From contig NC_074711.1 of the NCBI RefSeq assembly GCF_947242115.1, forward strand, positions 42,718,463-42,782,462: DNA of 64,000 nucleotides, written 5' to 3'. The notes below the pieces were generated by a model, which ran no database searches, was not told where the DNA came from, and saw only the letters and a program-made list of their open reading frames with translations. This DNA is from Biomphalaria glabrata. Its lineage: Eukaryota; Mollusca; Gastropoda; Planorbidae. The stretch's first letter is position 1. Each line of letters starts with the position of its first letter. Below, piece after piece: positions 11,916 to 23,815 of the stretch. Position numbers and translations under genes: made by a program.

Positions 11916-13050
11916 CTGTACAGCACAAAATTGCTTGACATAAATCAGTGTATGCTGTAAACACTCGTCAGCCTCCCCCCCCCCCCATGTATGTATATAT
12001 ATAAATAGATATATTTATCTATATATATGTGTATATATGTTGTCAGTAGTATCAATTATTCCTATCGGCAAGGGAGTTAACATTGTAATGTTGTGTATTA
12101 CGTGAACTGTTAGTGTGCAAAAGAAAAGTGTTTGTTTTGTCTGGCTTATAGACTTCTAGTGTTTGCGTTGTATATTGTTTTTAATTTTTAACCACATTAT
12201 TTTAACTCACAAATCAGATTGATCAAAGTAAATGATCACTAATTAGCGATTCTCATTCATAAACAACAAGCATTTGTTTGGTAAATCCGGTCTATCCGCT
12301 GTAAATAATACTTCAGTATTCAACAGCAAAGTATTGCAATAAATGTAGAAGAATGTGTGTGCCCTTTTTAACAGTTAGAATCACATTTCTTTGTTCTTTT
12401 GCTTGTAGCAAAAAGTAATTTTTAATTTTTAGTTGGCAACAGCGATCTGTACAAAATGTTTTACATGTTTCGGATGTTCCTTCAGAGTTGAAGATAATTA
12501 CTTCCTAGTCCTAACCTCCCGCAGGACGACGGGGATGGGAGCGGGCAGGGTTTGAACCCTGGACCATCGATAAATCTGAACGACAGTCCAGCGCGCAAAC
12601 CGCACGACCAGGCAGCCATTCCAGATCTTTCAATATGGAGTCCTTGATATTCTTTCTGTTGTCTATTGACTTCAAAATTTCACTAAATCATTTACTTAAG
12701 TTTTGGTTTAGATTCAATTGTTGTGCAAAAATCCCCTATAAATGATTTCTTTTTCTTACGCTATTTGTGGCGATGTTGTCGCTGTAATGGAGCTACATTT
12801 TAAAAGAATGTAACTAGTCCAATTCAGTGTTTCTTAACCTAAGTCTATCATGCACACACCACTAATAGACAAATCGAACTGGTAATCAAACGGTGTAGCC
12901 TGAGTGTCCAGTCCAGTTGACCAATCTCATCAGGGCCAGTGTTTACTTCTCGACAAACATTAATTGATTGGGGAATCATTGCCGGACTCTGCGTGAGGGC
13001 GATGGTGAAAGTGTGTCAATAGCCCCCCTGACTGGACGCTGCGTCCATCG
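11916..13050. other. Non-coding apart from one SINE copy
   Basis: A C run and TA microsatellite lie at 11975-12035. Apart from SINE family 2 copy B at 12453-12617 nothing is recognised. Confidence 0.55.
12453..12617 (-). mobile_element. SINE family 2 (copy B)
   Basis: Reverse-strand copy with the same head (GGCTGCCTGGTCGTGCGG), B box and body, ending in GGAACATCCGAAACATG. It lies about 600 bp beyond the 66-bp array. Confidence 0.8.
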
Positions 13051-13057
13051 TGTTTAC

Positions 13058-13142
13058 CTTCTCGCACTTTGAGCTTGATGTCGTCCCTTTGATCGTGGTG
13101 TGAGTTCGAGTCGAGGTACAATAAAACCTGATCCGGGACGAC
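13058..13142 (-). CDS. Isolated exon-like segment, unassigned
   Basis: An 85-base open segment lies between a TTACAG acceptor and a GAAG/GTAAAC donor on the minus strand, in a block less AT-rich than its surroundings. It reads VVPDQVLLYLDSNSHHDQ then RDDIKLKVRE. The spacing of V-L-Y, D-x-N-S and D-D-I-x-L-x-V is loosely like CSPG/FRAS-type extracellular repeats, but this is only a pattern impression. No partner exons were recognised. Confidence 0.25.
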
Positions 13143-13727
13143 CTGTAACTCAGAGCAAACACAGGGCGAGACGTGGTTGTGGTGGATGAGTACACACACA
13201 CATGACAGCAACTAACGAGCGAACCATTGATGGTCATATCAATACGCTCCCCACCCATAACGCCCTCAGTCCGTTTCTACCAAAAGGCAGCTTCCTCCTC
13301 CCCCAAAAATACCCGGTCGTTTCATTTACCGGAAGTAACGCAGTGTGGGTGAAGCCTCTTTCTGGGTGGCAAATTGTGGACGGGAGGAGAAGGCATGTGG
13401 ATGTGATAGGGCCAAGTGGGGAAGGGGGGTCTTCAATTAAAGCAAGGCTATTAATAGCAGCTTAGTTGATTCATTAAGTCTACATCTTTATCATCCCAGT
13501 ACAACCTACTCATCCTATGGGATTTGATTCGGATATTATTTTGATGCAAGAAAGGGCGGGAGGAAGGCGGTCTCCTTCTCTTCTGGGCACATGACCTATA
13601 TACTGTAACATGAACTCTAAACTACGTTGGGAATGATATAAGTAGTTAGCGATGAGAACATAGACAGACTTAGGTTTTGTTTATTTTTGAAAGAGATACT
13701 CAATAAGAGACAGATATTTGAATGTTG
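13143..13727. other. Less AT-rich, no supported gene
   Basis: Overlapping short ORFs on both strands (13202-13465 and 12960-13258) lack domains and splice support apart from the exon-like segment already listed. Confidence 0.5.
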
Positions 13728-13887
13728 TTCTCTCTCTCTAATACATCTCTCTCTCTCCCTCTCTCTCCCTCTCTCTCTCTCTCCATTTCACTTTCTTTTT
13801 TCTCACTTTGTTTTCTTTCTCTCTGCTCTCCCATTCTCGTTTTCTCCAACTTTCTCTATTCACTGTTCCGTCCTCTCTCTATTCACC

Positions 13888-13919
<32 letters not shown>

Positions 13920-13947
13920 TACTCTTTCTCTCACTCTTTCTCTCTCC

Positions 13948-13978
<31 letters not shown>

Positions 13979-14000
13979 CCTCTTTCTCTCTCTCTTTCTC

Positions 14001-14031
<31 letters not shown>

Positions 14032-14430
14032 TTCTCTCTCTTTCTTTCTCTCTCTTTCTTTCTCTCTCTCTCTTTCTTTCTCTCTCTCTTTCTCTCTCTT
14101 TCTCTCTCTTTCTTTCTCTTTCTTTCTCTCTCTCTCTTTCTTTCTCTCTCTCTTTCTCTCTCTTTCTCTCTCTTTCTTTCTCTCTCTTTCTCTCTCTTTC
14201 TTTCTCTCTCTTTCTCTCTCTCTCTCTTCTTTCTCTCTCTCTCTTTCTTTCTTTCTCTCTTTCTCTCTCTTTCTCTCTCTTTCTTTCTCTCTCTTTCTTT
14301 CTCTCTCTCTCTCTCTTTCTTTCTCTTTCTCTCTCTTTCTTTCTCTCTCTTTCTTTCTCTCTCTTTCTCTCTCTTTCTTGCTCTCTCTTTCTTTCTCTCT
14401 CTTTCACTCTTTCTCTCGCTCTCTGCCTTT
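13728..14430. repeat. Pyrimidine microsatellite tract (CT/CTTT), about 700 bp
   Basis: Almost pure C/T on the plus strand, built from TCTC and TTTCTCTC units. Long ORFs on both strands (Ser/Leu/Phe-rich on plus, Arg/Glu/Lys-rich on minus) are composition artefacts. Mirror-symmetric purine/pyrimidine tracts can form triplex DNA. Confidence 0.97.
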
Positions 14431-14724
14431 AAATTTGGAGATCTTTAGGCTGCCTCTGTTGTGGGTGTGTATTAGTTCATGACTAGACTTTCTGAGTATT
14501 ACTTCATTAGTTAATGACTTGAGTTAATGACTTCAGCATGTTCATTATCTGGCCCATAATAAAGTTTCGAACAGAAGATTCTACAAACAACTTTGGTAGT
14601 AACTTTAAATACTAATGTAACCACACATATAGACCAAGAAGTATCACACGTTCTGTTGAAGTCTAGTGGCCATTGAAATGATGACAAGGTAAAATATATA
14701 AAGTTTGCTTCTAACTACCACATC

Positions 14725-15180
14725 TAGTTCATAGAGCCTCCAAGTTCCAGTCACGTCAGAAGGTCATAGCTCTAGTCAGGTTCAGTCACATCACAAGGTG
14801 AAGGGTTTAGTTAGTTCCAGACTTATCACAAGGTCAAAGATCCAATTAGTTCCAGTAACATCACTAGGTCATAGGTCTAGTTATTTCTTCACATCACAAG
14901 GTCAAAGATATAATTAATTTTAGTCATATCACAAGGTCATAGACCCAGCTAGTAATCTTAATATAAAAAACGCATTTTTGGTCACATTACTAGGCCATAG
15001 TAAGTTCTAGTCACATCATAAGGTCATAGACGACTCATAGATCTAATTTGTCGCAGACATTTCACCAGGTTAGAGACCTAGTCACAGACACATCAAATGT
15101 TCAGAGATCTAGCAGTCACATCCAAAGACCTAGTTCTAGTCACGTTCACAGACCTAACAGTCGCAATCCCATCATGTTCA
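14725..15180. repeat. Degenerate tandem repeat (CATCACAAGGTCATAG)
   Basis: About a dozen diverged units of 30-40 bp share TCTAGTT, CCAGTCACATCACAAGGTCA and TAGA. The decay suggests an old array. Confidence 0.7.
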
Positions 15181-15199
15181 CTGTTTCCTGTTCTAGTTT

Positions 15200-17156
15200 A
15201 ATCAAGTTCAAAGGAGTGATTGAATCAGGTTCAAATCAGTGAAATCTGACATAAGATTTGAAGCCAACTATTAAACAAAACAACCAACAATCCAAGATCA
15301 ACTTGACTATCTTCAACGGCACAGTCTGAACTGCCATCGGTAGAAAGTCAACCAGTCTACTGGAGAAACCAGATGGCTTCCCACCGAGTTCTGGACCACT
15401 TGCTCATACCGTGTCCGTGTCGGGACTCGACCCATTACTCTCAAACATTGAGACACCGGAATGGAAACCCGCTTTCTCTTTTAACTTTTTTTTATAATCC
15501 CCTTCACAATTCATCGAACCAAATGTAAGGGCGTGCGGGAGGTAACTCTGGCTTTAGCTCTTGCAGTGCTTCCAGCCGCTACATGTGATTAGGGGAGAAA
15601 TGGTTTTTACAGAGTCCTCCGGGGCGCCCCATTAAATGGCTGCAATGTCAGGACACGGAACACAAAGCTCTGCCGGTTCCCGGAACGTGTTCAAGTGTGG
15701 CAAGCGTACACAAACACCCCACACGCCTTCTTACTTTAGACCTTGCGTAAAGCTTAAAGAAAATAATGGACCGGAGGTAAACGCTGTCAAATAATTTCCC
15801 AGTTTTAAACTTATGGGGAGTGAAACCCAGACCTTGGTTTACTTAAAGTGAAGCCTCCTTGTCACGCAGGTGTACGGTCGAGGCTCGACCCATTTGGAAA
15901 CAATTCTTCCTAAGTTTAAGCGAGTGCTAATTTCTCATTTGTGGCCATTAGGACTCTGCGAAAATGTTCAGGAATATTTCACTTGTAATCAATTCAACGT
16001 CCAACTATTGAACATGTGGAAATGTTTTGTAATTACAGCAGGGCGATTGAGAGCTCGTCTTGAGCTCACTAGGCGATGTCTTTTGCAGACGTTTTCTTGA
16101 GATTTAGAGGCACCGTTACCGCCTTGTAATTATTGATGATTTTTTTACAACAGTTTCAACGAAAACTTGGTTGGCTAAAACAGGGGGAAAGAAATGTATA
16201 GTGAATTGACTGTTTAGAACAATGAACTCTGGAGAGAGAATGAAACATAGCTGGCTGGTGAGTATGTAGGAACGACCTCATCATGTAAAAAGGTTTTCTT
16301 AAGACATACAATATTAATTTAACTCCATTAGGTCAGTATCTTGCTGCACTCTTGCAATAGAAGGATGATACTTTTCCTAGAGTCCCAGGATTAAAGAAGA
16401 GTACAATATTTCACGTGAATACGTAGGCCCAACAGTGACCTACATATATTGCCACCTCTAATGAAGACAAATCTATTGTCTGGCCAAGGGAAGATTTAAG
16501 TTATCGTTTTGAAGTTTTCGCCTGATTAAGTTGTGAAACTAATAGGCTACATTAAGCATCATGAGTTTTAAAAGAGGCGACTTTTTTTCCCAGTTGTGTA
16601 ACATTCGTATAAACTTAAAACAAACGTCCTTCGCGTCAGTTTCTTCATTTGCGATTTTTATATATGGCGCCAAATTCACAAACAGCAATCTGACGAAGGA
16701 GTATTGATAAGTCTAGTATTGCAATCAACTACATCCTAATTGTTTGGTGCACTATTGTGCACTGTAGACTCAGATTTCTCTCTTAAGCTTGTAATATTTA
16801 AAATTCCTCTTATTAGCTTGTAAACTCTTCCTGGAAACTGGGTGGAACCTGGAACTACTATTTCGAAAACGACTTTAACGATAATCCTAAACATTTGACA
16901 GCTTATGTTTATATCTGAAAAACAAAATACTAGCTAATTGACCACACAGTGGAATTTCTGGTTTGACCGTTATAATTTTCAAAATATAATTATCTTAAAA
17001 TTTATTATGGCTAAATCTTAACACGGTTTTACCGGGTATTCCCGCACTCGACTCCAATGTTTCTTTGCGTTCAGATAGGCGTTTATGAACAATTTGCACA
17101 CTCTTATGTAGAAATGAGTAAGACTGGAATAGAAGAACTTGATTTTGCAACATCAT
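15200..17156. other. ORF-poor block, possible regulatory DNA at 15.5-15.75 kb
   Basis: Sequence around 15520-15730 is GC-richer (GTCCTCCGGGGCGCCCC, CTGCCGGTTCCCGGAACG) without a long ORF or repeat match in the window. The rest is AT-rich and featureless. Confidence 0.4.
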
Positions 17157-17530
17157 TGGAGAGACACCTTGCAATATTGAAACATTAAAAGAAATAAATA
17201 TAAAGTTACAAAGACAGTTTGTGTGGAAACACAAACTCAAAATCCGGCCCCGAAGTGGTCCACCTTGCAATATTGAAACATTAAAAGAAATAAATATAAA
17301 GTTACAAAGACAGTTTGTGTGGAAATACAAACTCGAAATCGGCCCCCGAAGTGGTCCACCCAGGCAGGTAAAATGCAGCTTTCAATATTTTCAGATTAAA
17401 ATTCTATCAAAGACAAATGACAGAGAAGAATGGAGAAAGAATGTTGACAGGTCTTGTGTGGTTCCCCAACGGTCCAGCAGACCAAGGGATAGGTGAAAGT
17501 GAATGTGAAGTTGGATGTGAACCTGGCCTA
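17157..17530 (-). repeat. Dispersed repeat, family 3 (copy B) with internal tandem duplication
   Basis: Inverse of the 2276-2500 repeat. A segment of about 105 bp (GGTCCACCTTGCAATATTG to AAACTC and the CCCCGAAGTGG end) is present twice in tandem at 17157-17360. The rest (GGTCCAGCAGACCAAGGG, GATGTGAACCTGGCCTAA) is single-copy. Confidence 0.65.
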
Positions 17531-17954
17531 ACTGATGTCATATAATGACATCTAATTGTTTTGTAAAGAATTAATCTCTCATTCATAGCCTCAAGGAAAC
17601 AAATAACAGCTCCGTACATTGTATAAAAGTAAGTCACGCGAGAATAGGACTTATTCATTTTTGTTGTAAATTATGTTCCATGTATATGTATGCTAAATGG
17701 ATTTTTTCTCTTTAAAAAAAAGGTAAATATTTTTTTTTTATAAATGTATGACAGAACTTACTAAACTTAGCAATATCGTAGTAAAAAATTATTTTTTTCA
17801 AAAAATCTAAAACCGTTTCGATAAATGTGTTGATAATATGGTATATATATATTCTCCCTTTCTAAATTGCCTGTTATGCTTGTTACCATTAATAGTGAAT
17901 AGTTGTAAAAATGGTGTGTTGTTTTTTTTCTTGCATCTATAGTTGATTTTAAAA

Positions 17955-18712
17955 ATTAAATTTTTCGCTTTTAGAAAAGAAAAAAGTAGCCCTTGCATCA
18001 GAACTTCAAATGGTCTAAAATATCATGATGTCGGATTTTCACTATCTTTTCTAGTTTACGAGATCTAAGCGGGACGGATGGACGGACAGACAACACGGAA
18101 CTAATATTGTTTAAAATATTTGTTTATTTATAATATTTGTTTAAATCAAATAAGAACATAAAACTAAAATGTTATTTAACCTTGGTTAGGCCAATAATAG
18201 AATATGCATCCTCCGTTTGGGACCCCTCAACTCAAGAAAACATTAAGAAACTGGAACATACACAAAATAGAGCAGTGAGATTCATAACAAAGGAATATTC
18301 ACATTTGACTAGAGTAACACCTTTAGTAAATTTAGAAAGCCTTCAGGACAGAAGACTCAACAGTAAAGTAGCAATTATACATAAAACACTGAACCATAAT
18401 CTTCAAATACAAAAACAAAATTTAATAAAAATACTCTGAAAGACACAAAGATAAAGGTACATTCCTCGTCCCATATGCTAGGACACATTTGTACAAATAC
18501 TCCTTCTTCCCTAGTGCTATTAGAGCATGGAATGGGTTGCCTGAGATAGCCAGGAAAACCAGTGAATTGGCAGAATTTAAGTCATTGGTTAATATGCATG
18601 ACTAGATGCATGACGCGTAGGACGTAATCATCTTCTTTTTGGAAGTAACGTCTGTATTATATAAGTTAAGAAGTTAATAGCATCTATTCCCCTTTCGGGG
18701 GCGATAAAAATG
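17955..18712 (-). repeat. Dispersed repeat with CCCCCGAAAGGGG hairpin end (copy B), split by LINE copy 2
   Basis: Blocks CTTTTCTAGTTTACGAGATC and GGACGGACAGACA lie left of the LINE copy, and ATTCCCCTTTCGGGGGC lies right of it. They are the two halves of the repeat seen intact at 1.6 kb, so the LINE landed inside it. Confidence 0.6.
18142..18672 (+). mobile_element. LINE copy 2, same family, severely 5'-truncated
   Basis: Begins inside the region matching copy 1 from about 7031 and runs to the same 3' end, including the SFFPSAIRAWNGLP tail and the TGCATGACGCGTAGGACG segment. It has small internal deletions relative to copy 1. It interrupts a copy of the dispersed repeat whose hairpin end reads CCCCTTTCGGGGGC at 18690. 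Confidence 0.85.
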
Positions 18713-19319
18713 AGAAATTATAGGTCACCATCAGATTTAAAAAGTAGGAACTGATTTAAAAAACAAAGCCTTTTTTTACTTGTTCTTATTTAGTTGACAA
18801 CAGCACTCGTGTAATATGGCGTCCTCGACTTTGTTTTGTTTTGTCTATTTACTTTAAAATCTCTCCCTAATGTAACTCTTTTCACCTTCTCAAGTTTTTC
18901 TTTAGGGTTCGTTATATCCCCTTCACGTTTATTTATATCGCTTTTCTTCTTTTTCCTCTTATTGTATTGTATTACTTAAAGAAGGTAAACTGGGTCTTAA
19001 ATTTCTAAGTGTATATAGAAAGGAGATTACTAGGAACAAATATTAATGTGAAAATCTACAATAATGAAGTCTGTGAGAAAAATGCCTCACACGTGACTGT
19101 TTTTTTCTTTTTCCACTGAGACGTAGGCTATAATTATTTAATTTTTAAATTTTTCTTGTGATGAATATGTAAAATATTTTTTAGGCCCCTATTTCTGTTT
19201 TTTTTTTTTAATTTAAAGATTAAAAAATACGACTTCTTCAGTACTTTCTTCTTTCTTTTTTTTTCATACCTATTTTGGCTTTATCTTTTTTTTTTTAAGT
19301 GTTAAACGAATCACAATTC
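18713..19319. other. AT-rich, nothing recognised
   Basis: T-rich runs and no ORF. Confidence 0.6.
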
Positions 19320-19520
19320 AACAGTTTGACATGTTTCTATTTAACATGCTATCCAGACTATCTGGCAAGTGATGTAGGCCCTATATTTTTATTTAACATG
19401 CAATCCAGACATCTGGCCAGCAATATATGTTTCTATTTAACAAGGAATCCAGACTATCTGGCCAGCAATATATGTCTCCATTTAACATGCCATCCAGACT
19501 ATCTGGCCAGCAATGTAATC
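19320..19520. repeat. Tandem repeat of about 46 bp, 4 copies
   Basis: Units contain TCTATTTAACATGC and ATCCAGACTATCTGGCCAGC, followed by AATATATGT. The CCAGACTATCTGG core is an imperfect palindrome. Confidence 0.8.
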
Positions 19521-19659
19521 ATTGTATTGTATAACGGTGTCCACACAAACTTTTCACTATATTAATTGAACTCTTGGACCATGTCTCGGCACCAAACTTG
19601 CGAATGTCTCTTTGAATAAAGCCATTTATTCTCAGGCGCTTTGAATGATTTCATAGCAC

Positions 19660-20060
19660 TAGTTTTTCTCAAGCTATTTCTTCCCCACCCCCACCACTCA
19701 CACAATAGGCACTGACTCTCTCCCCCCCCCCTTTGACGTCCGCTCTATTGAGGAAGGCGCCTCTGGACTACGGCCATTTCCCCGCGTACTCTGCTGTTCC
19801 AGAGGAAAGCCCCCATCTATCAGGAGCTACATATCGAGTGCTCGGACAGGAAACTTTTGTCGCTGTCACCGGCAGAATAGACTAACGAATGATCCCAGTG
19901 TCTGGGGCTTGTGAGAACATGGCCGGCCAAATGGTGCCCTCAGACCGGAGAAAGATATTAGCCTGTCCGCCCGAGTCACCCTCGCTTTTGTTGGCCGCTT
20001 CAAATCTCAATTCACAAATGGGCCAGGCGACTCAGCGACAACAGAAAACTGTGTAGAAGG
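19660..20060. other. GC-richer ORF-less block, candidate regulatory element
   Basis: About 400 bp with many CpG and words such as GAACATGGCCGGCC and TTGTTGGCCGCTTC, flanked by strongly AT-rich sequence. No coding frame and no repeat relative in this window. Inference only: it could be a conserved non-coding element. Confidence 0.35.
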
Positions 20061-20624
20061 ACTAGCGAGGTTTATTGAAAACGTTGAGTTAGGTTTTGTA
20101 GTCGGTTTTAGTTGGCTTTTATACACACCAGCCACTTTTCAGGGAGCCCGCTGCATATTGCAATAGAATCTGAACAGCATATATATGAAACACATCGACA
20201 AGGTCACTTATTTAATCTCAGCTCGTAGATCTGTTTCATACACATTTTATAATTCACCAGAAAAAATGTCGCTGGGTGAAACACATTTTGCAATAATAAG
20301 TAAAAAAAAAACAAAACATTATAAAAAATAAATTCACCAAACAAATTTTCTACAATATTTGACGGTGTAAACATTGACATTGGGGAAAAACTGAAATCTC
20401 TCTTCTCTCTCTCACATGCTTCTTCCAAATTTCACCTCTCTCTCACACCCGCTTTCTCTCGCTCTCTGTTTTTGATATAAAGTATTTAATTAGTAATAAA
20501 TTTTAAAACATTTGGGTTCTATTGCGTAATGTTTAAAGTTAAAGGTAGTTAACCCATGTTAACCATAGATAGATGTTACTACTCTAAGGTTTCTTTAGCT
20601 TCAGTGGATTCTTTTTTGGTCTCT
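20061..20624. other. Nothing recognised
   Basis: AT-rich with a short CT-rich stretch at 20400-20470. Confidence 0.55.
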
Positions 20625-20885
20625 AAATCTTTGCTAAAAGTTCTGTCAACGCTGTTACACGTGGAGGAAATATTGTACAATATGTTATTGCTAAAAGTTC
20701 TGTCAACGCTGTTACACGTGGAGGAGATATTGTACAATATGTTATTACTAAAAGTTCTGTCAACGCTGTTACACGTGGAGGAGATATTGTACAATATGTT
20801 ATTGCTAAAAGTTCTGTCAACGCTGTTACACTTGGAGGAGATATTGTACAATATTTTATTGCTTAAAGTTCTGTGAAAGCTGTTA
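20625..20885. repeat. 57-bp tandem repeat, about 4.5 copies
   Basis: Units contain GCTAAAAGTTCTGTCAACGC, TGTTACACGTGGAGGAGA and TATTGTACAATATGTTATT (the TTGTACAA is palindromic). Both strands show 19-residue periodic ORFs, which are not real genes. Confidence 0.9.
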
Positions 20886-21139
20886 CACTGTATCGCTAAA
20901 ATGCAGTGTAACATCTTCTGACGGAGCATTAGCTAAGCGATGTATATTAAAGTTGAAGTTGTATGTCCGGAAAAGATAAATGATTTTAATATAATTTATA
21001 TAATTATGTAAAAACAAACCACTAAAACATCTCGATTCGAATTGGAGAATCAAAAGATATTAATATCACAGTTCACCTCAAATATTTATAATCTTAAGTT
21101 CTTCATTACTATGAACGAAAAAAACAATCTGAATATAAA

Positions 21140-21470
21140 TGCTTAATTTATAAAAGGCATTGATGAAAATAGTTCCCTTACAGAGGACTTAGCATGCATG
21201 CGCTCCCTATAGGGGGACAACAATGGGCCAAATATTTTTGTTGAATTTGTGGAAGGTCTAAGAGTTTTGAAATTACCTATATATCTAGAAAATGCGTGAC
21301 AAATGGAGTTCCAACGATTAAGAAAATATCTGGATTTATTGAGATTTCTACAAAGTGTATCAGCGCTGTCTGTCTGGTACAAATCTTGTACACGTTATTT
21401 CTGACACATCCCATTCTCAGAACAAGTTGAAACTCTGCATAATTATTCATTGTCGATGACATCACATACG
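21140..21470 (+). repeat. Diverged repeat fragment with the same right end
   Basis: The part at 21370-21460 (TTGTACACGTTATTTCTGAC, TCAGAACAAGTTGAAACTC) matches the 3.8-kb fragment. The rest is similar in length but not clearly recognisable. Confidence 0.45.
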
Positions 21471-22019
21471 TCAATTGAAAACATTGACCAATCATGTGAT
21501 CAATTAGTCGTAATTTATTAATTTAGTTTTATACAGAGACAGTAATAGCTAAGGGGAGATAAGCCTTGTGTAGAGAATTAGCCTGTTGGCTAAAAATTTG
21601 AAACTAACAAAAGATAACTATAAAACCTATATTTACAAGTTGTTGTATAGTACACTGGCCTAGTGTTTAGATCTCAAATAAATCTTAGAAGCTCAAGACC
21701 TTGAGTTCGAATCCAGACTTAGTTTTTTGTTTTTTTTAAAATTAGGCTTACTTTTGAAAAGGCAGCACGGAAACCATCTCCAAAATACCCCCTCCTCCCC
21801 CCCCCCCTCCCCAACTGGTCTACAAAAGTGATTCAACCATAGCACACACAGCATGCCATAAGCATGAAAGTTGCAAAAAACAACAAATAAAAATATTTCC
21901 AATCGCAAACATTTATTTTTAGTCTAGATATATTAGCCAGCAAAATTAAAAAAATCATTTAAAAAAAATAAATTATATAAAGAAGAAGAACTCCGTCCTT
22001 AAATCTATATCTACCAATA

Positions 22020-22445
22020 ATGTACAGGCTATTTCCCTTATTCGATATCAAACAAAATAATTAATTACCAATAATTAATTGACTAATTAAGTTTTTTTTT
22101 TTGTTTGTTTATTGATTTGTGTTTTGTTAGGTACAATAAATATAAGTGTTTAAAGTATCAACTTGATCGGAGAATGCGTGAGGGAGAAATAGCGTTAAGG
22201 ATTATTTAAGGGGACTAAACCCAACACATTTAGCCATATCTATGAATACTGAAGTATACATTTCCCTTGTTGCTATTAAACAAAATAATGAATTACCAGT
22301 AATTAATTGTCTAATTGGTTACTTTTTTAAAAAATTGATTCATGTCTTGTCTATGTCAATGGATAATTGATCCGAGAATACGTATGGGGGAAATAACGTG
22401 TACATACTTTTTACCAGACAGACAGAGTGAGGTGTTTTGTTAAAA
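22020..22445 (+). repeat. AT-rich dispersed repeat, two copies in tandem
   Basis: Two units each carry ATTTCCCTT, then CAAACAAAATAAT, TAATTAATTGACTAATT, a TTGATTTGTGT-like segment, and the end GGGGGAAATAACGTGTACA. The same series occurs at 32.4-32.7, 49.4-49.8 and 50.56-50.80 kb, and its end occurs at 3.80-3.86 and 21.37-21.46 kb. It is probably a non-autonomous element. Confidence 0.6.
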
Positions 22446-23815
22446 TTAAATACATGATTGATTCAAAAGTTATTTATGTAATTTCATTCAATAGAAGCTT
22501 TGTTCTAAAGATATATTTTTTGTATCTAACTTGTTAATTAGAACTATCCCGAGTTCAGTGCATAAAAGACAATCTCCAGTCACCGATGTTTTAGTACAAC
22601 TTGTAAATACTATTTGCTGGCGTGAGTTTACTTCAAGACAATTTTAGGAGTTTAAGTCAATGCAATCTCAATGCTCTGATGTGCTTTAATATACGAATGC
22701 AGGAAACATCTCAAGCAAGTTTGGAAATGGAAAAATGAAATAGTATCTTTTGACTATAATAAAATTTTAAAAACTTGAAATGTTACAGATTCGTATTTAG
22801 CATTTTTTCACATATCTTCTGTCATATAAACAAATATGCAAAGAGTTTAGATGCAAGGGACACTATCAATGTATTGACGATAGGACGGTCTCGAACACAA
22901 AAAAATAAAATTAAAGAGGTGTTGGGGAGGGGGGGGGGGAGCACGTTACATTCGTAAATAAGACTTAAAATAGTAGAAGTACACTCATAGACCAAGGGTA
23001 ACAACTAAGGAAATCACAAGCAGTCTATCAAATACACGTTTAATATAGAGTTATCTACCTTTACTTTTCTCTGTTTTACACAGGCCCCTATGATCCAAAA
23101 TAAACAATTCTAATTGTACATTATTCTCTTCCTTTTATCTGTAAATATTTTAGAATACCAGTAGACTTGGATCCCCATTTTTGTAGGAAACATGCAGCTT
23201 CTTACAATCGCCCGTGAGTATTCACTTTTGTTTTTAGATACATAGACTACACATTGACTTATAAGCAATCTATTGTTTGAGTTTATTGGCCTGTAGGGGC
23301 CGCCTTCAGAGATACTTCCTAGATTTTCTTATATGCCTAAAAACTATAAATAACTAGCCTATTGGTGTATCAGGTGTACACAAGAGGCGTAGCTAGCAAT
23401 GAGCGGCTGGTGCGGGCCGCAAGGGACACCGAAAGGAGAGGGGCATCAAACTTTTCCCCATCACGTATTAAGTTTCTATTCCCCTGAGCTTCGCAGTAAC
23501 AAACCGCATCATTCATTCAGCCTGCAAAGGGCACTTAGTCCAATCTCTTTTGTGGGGGGGAGGGGGGAGGGTGTATCTTTAGGCGCTCAGCAAACTTTGT
23601 TCCAGTTCAACATTCATACACACAGGTCACGGAGGGGAGACAAAACCTGATCAGAGTCTTGTGTCCGCGGACATCGCCGCGCAAAGTATATTAGACGTGC
23701 TGAGGTCGTCGGTAACTATTCTGGTAATTATTGATCTCAGAAAAGCAAAGAAAAAAAAATGTCCGAAACGAAAGTGGGTATACGAGAAAGCAAAATGGCG
23801 CGTGTTCTAGAAGCT
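22446..23815. other. No gene seen ahead of the 75-bp array
   Basis: AT-rich to 23300. From 23380 (GAGGCGTAGCTAGCAATG) a GC-richer segment with G runs resembles the GGGCGTAGCC repeat end at 4527 and is probably a mobile-element remnant. Confidence 0.5.

Noticed and set aside
13687-14482. Ser/Leu/Phe-rich and Arg/Glu/Lys-rich ORFs
   Set aside because: Translation of a C/T microsatellite in several frames and both strands; composition artefact.
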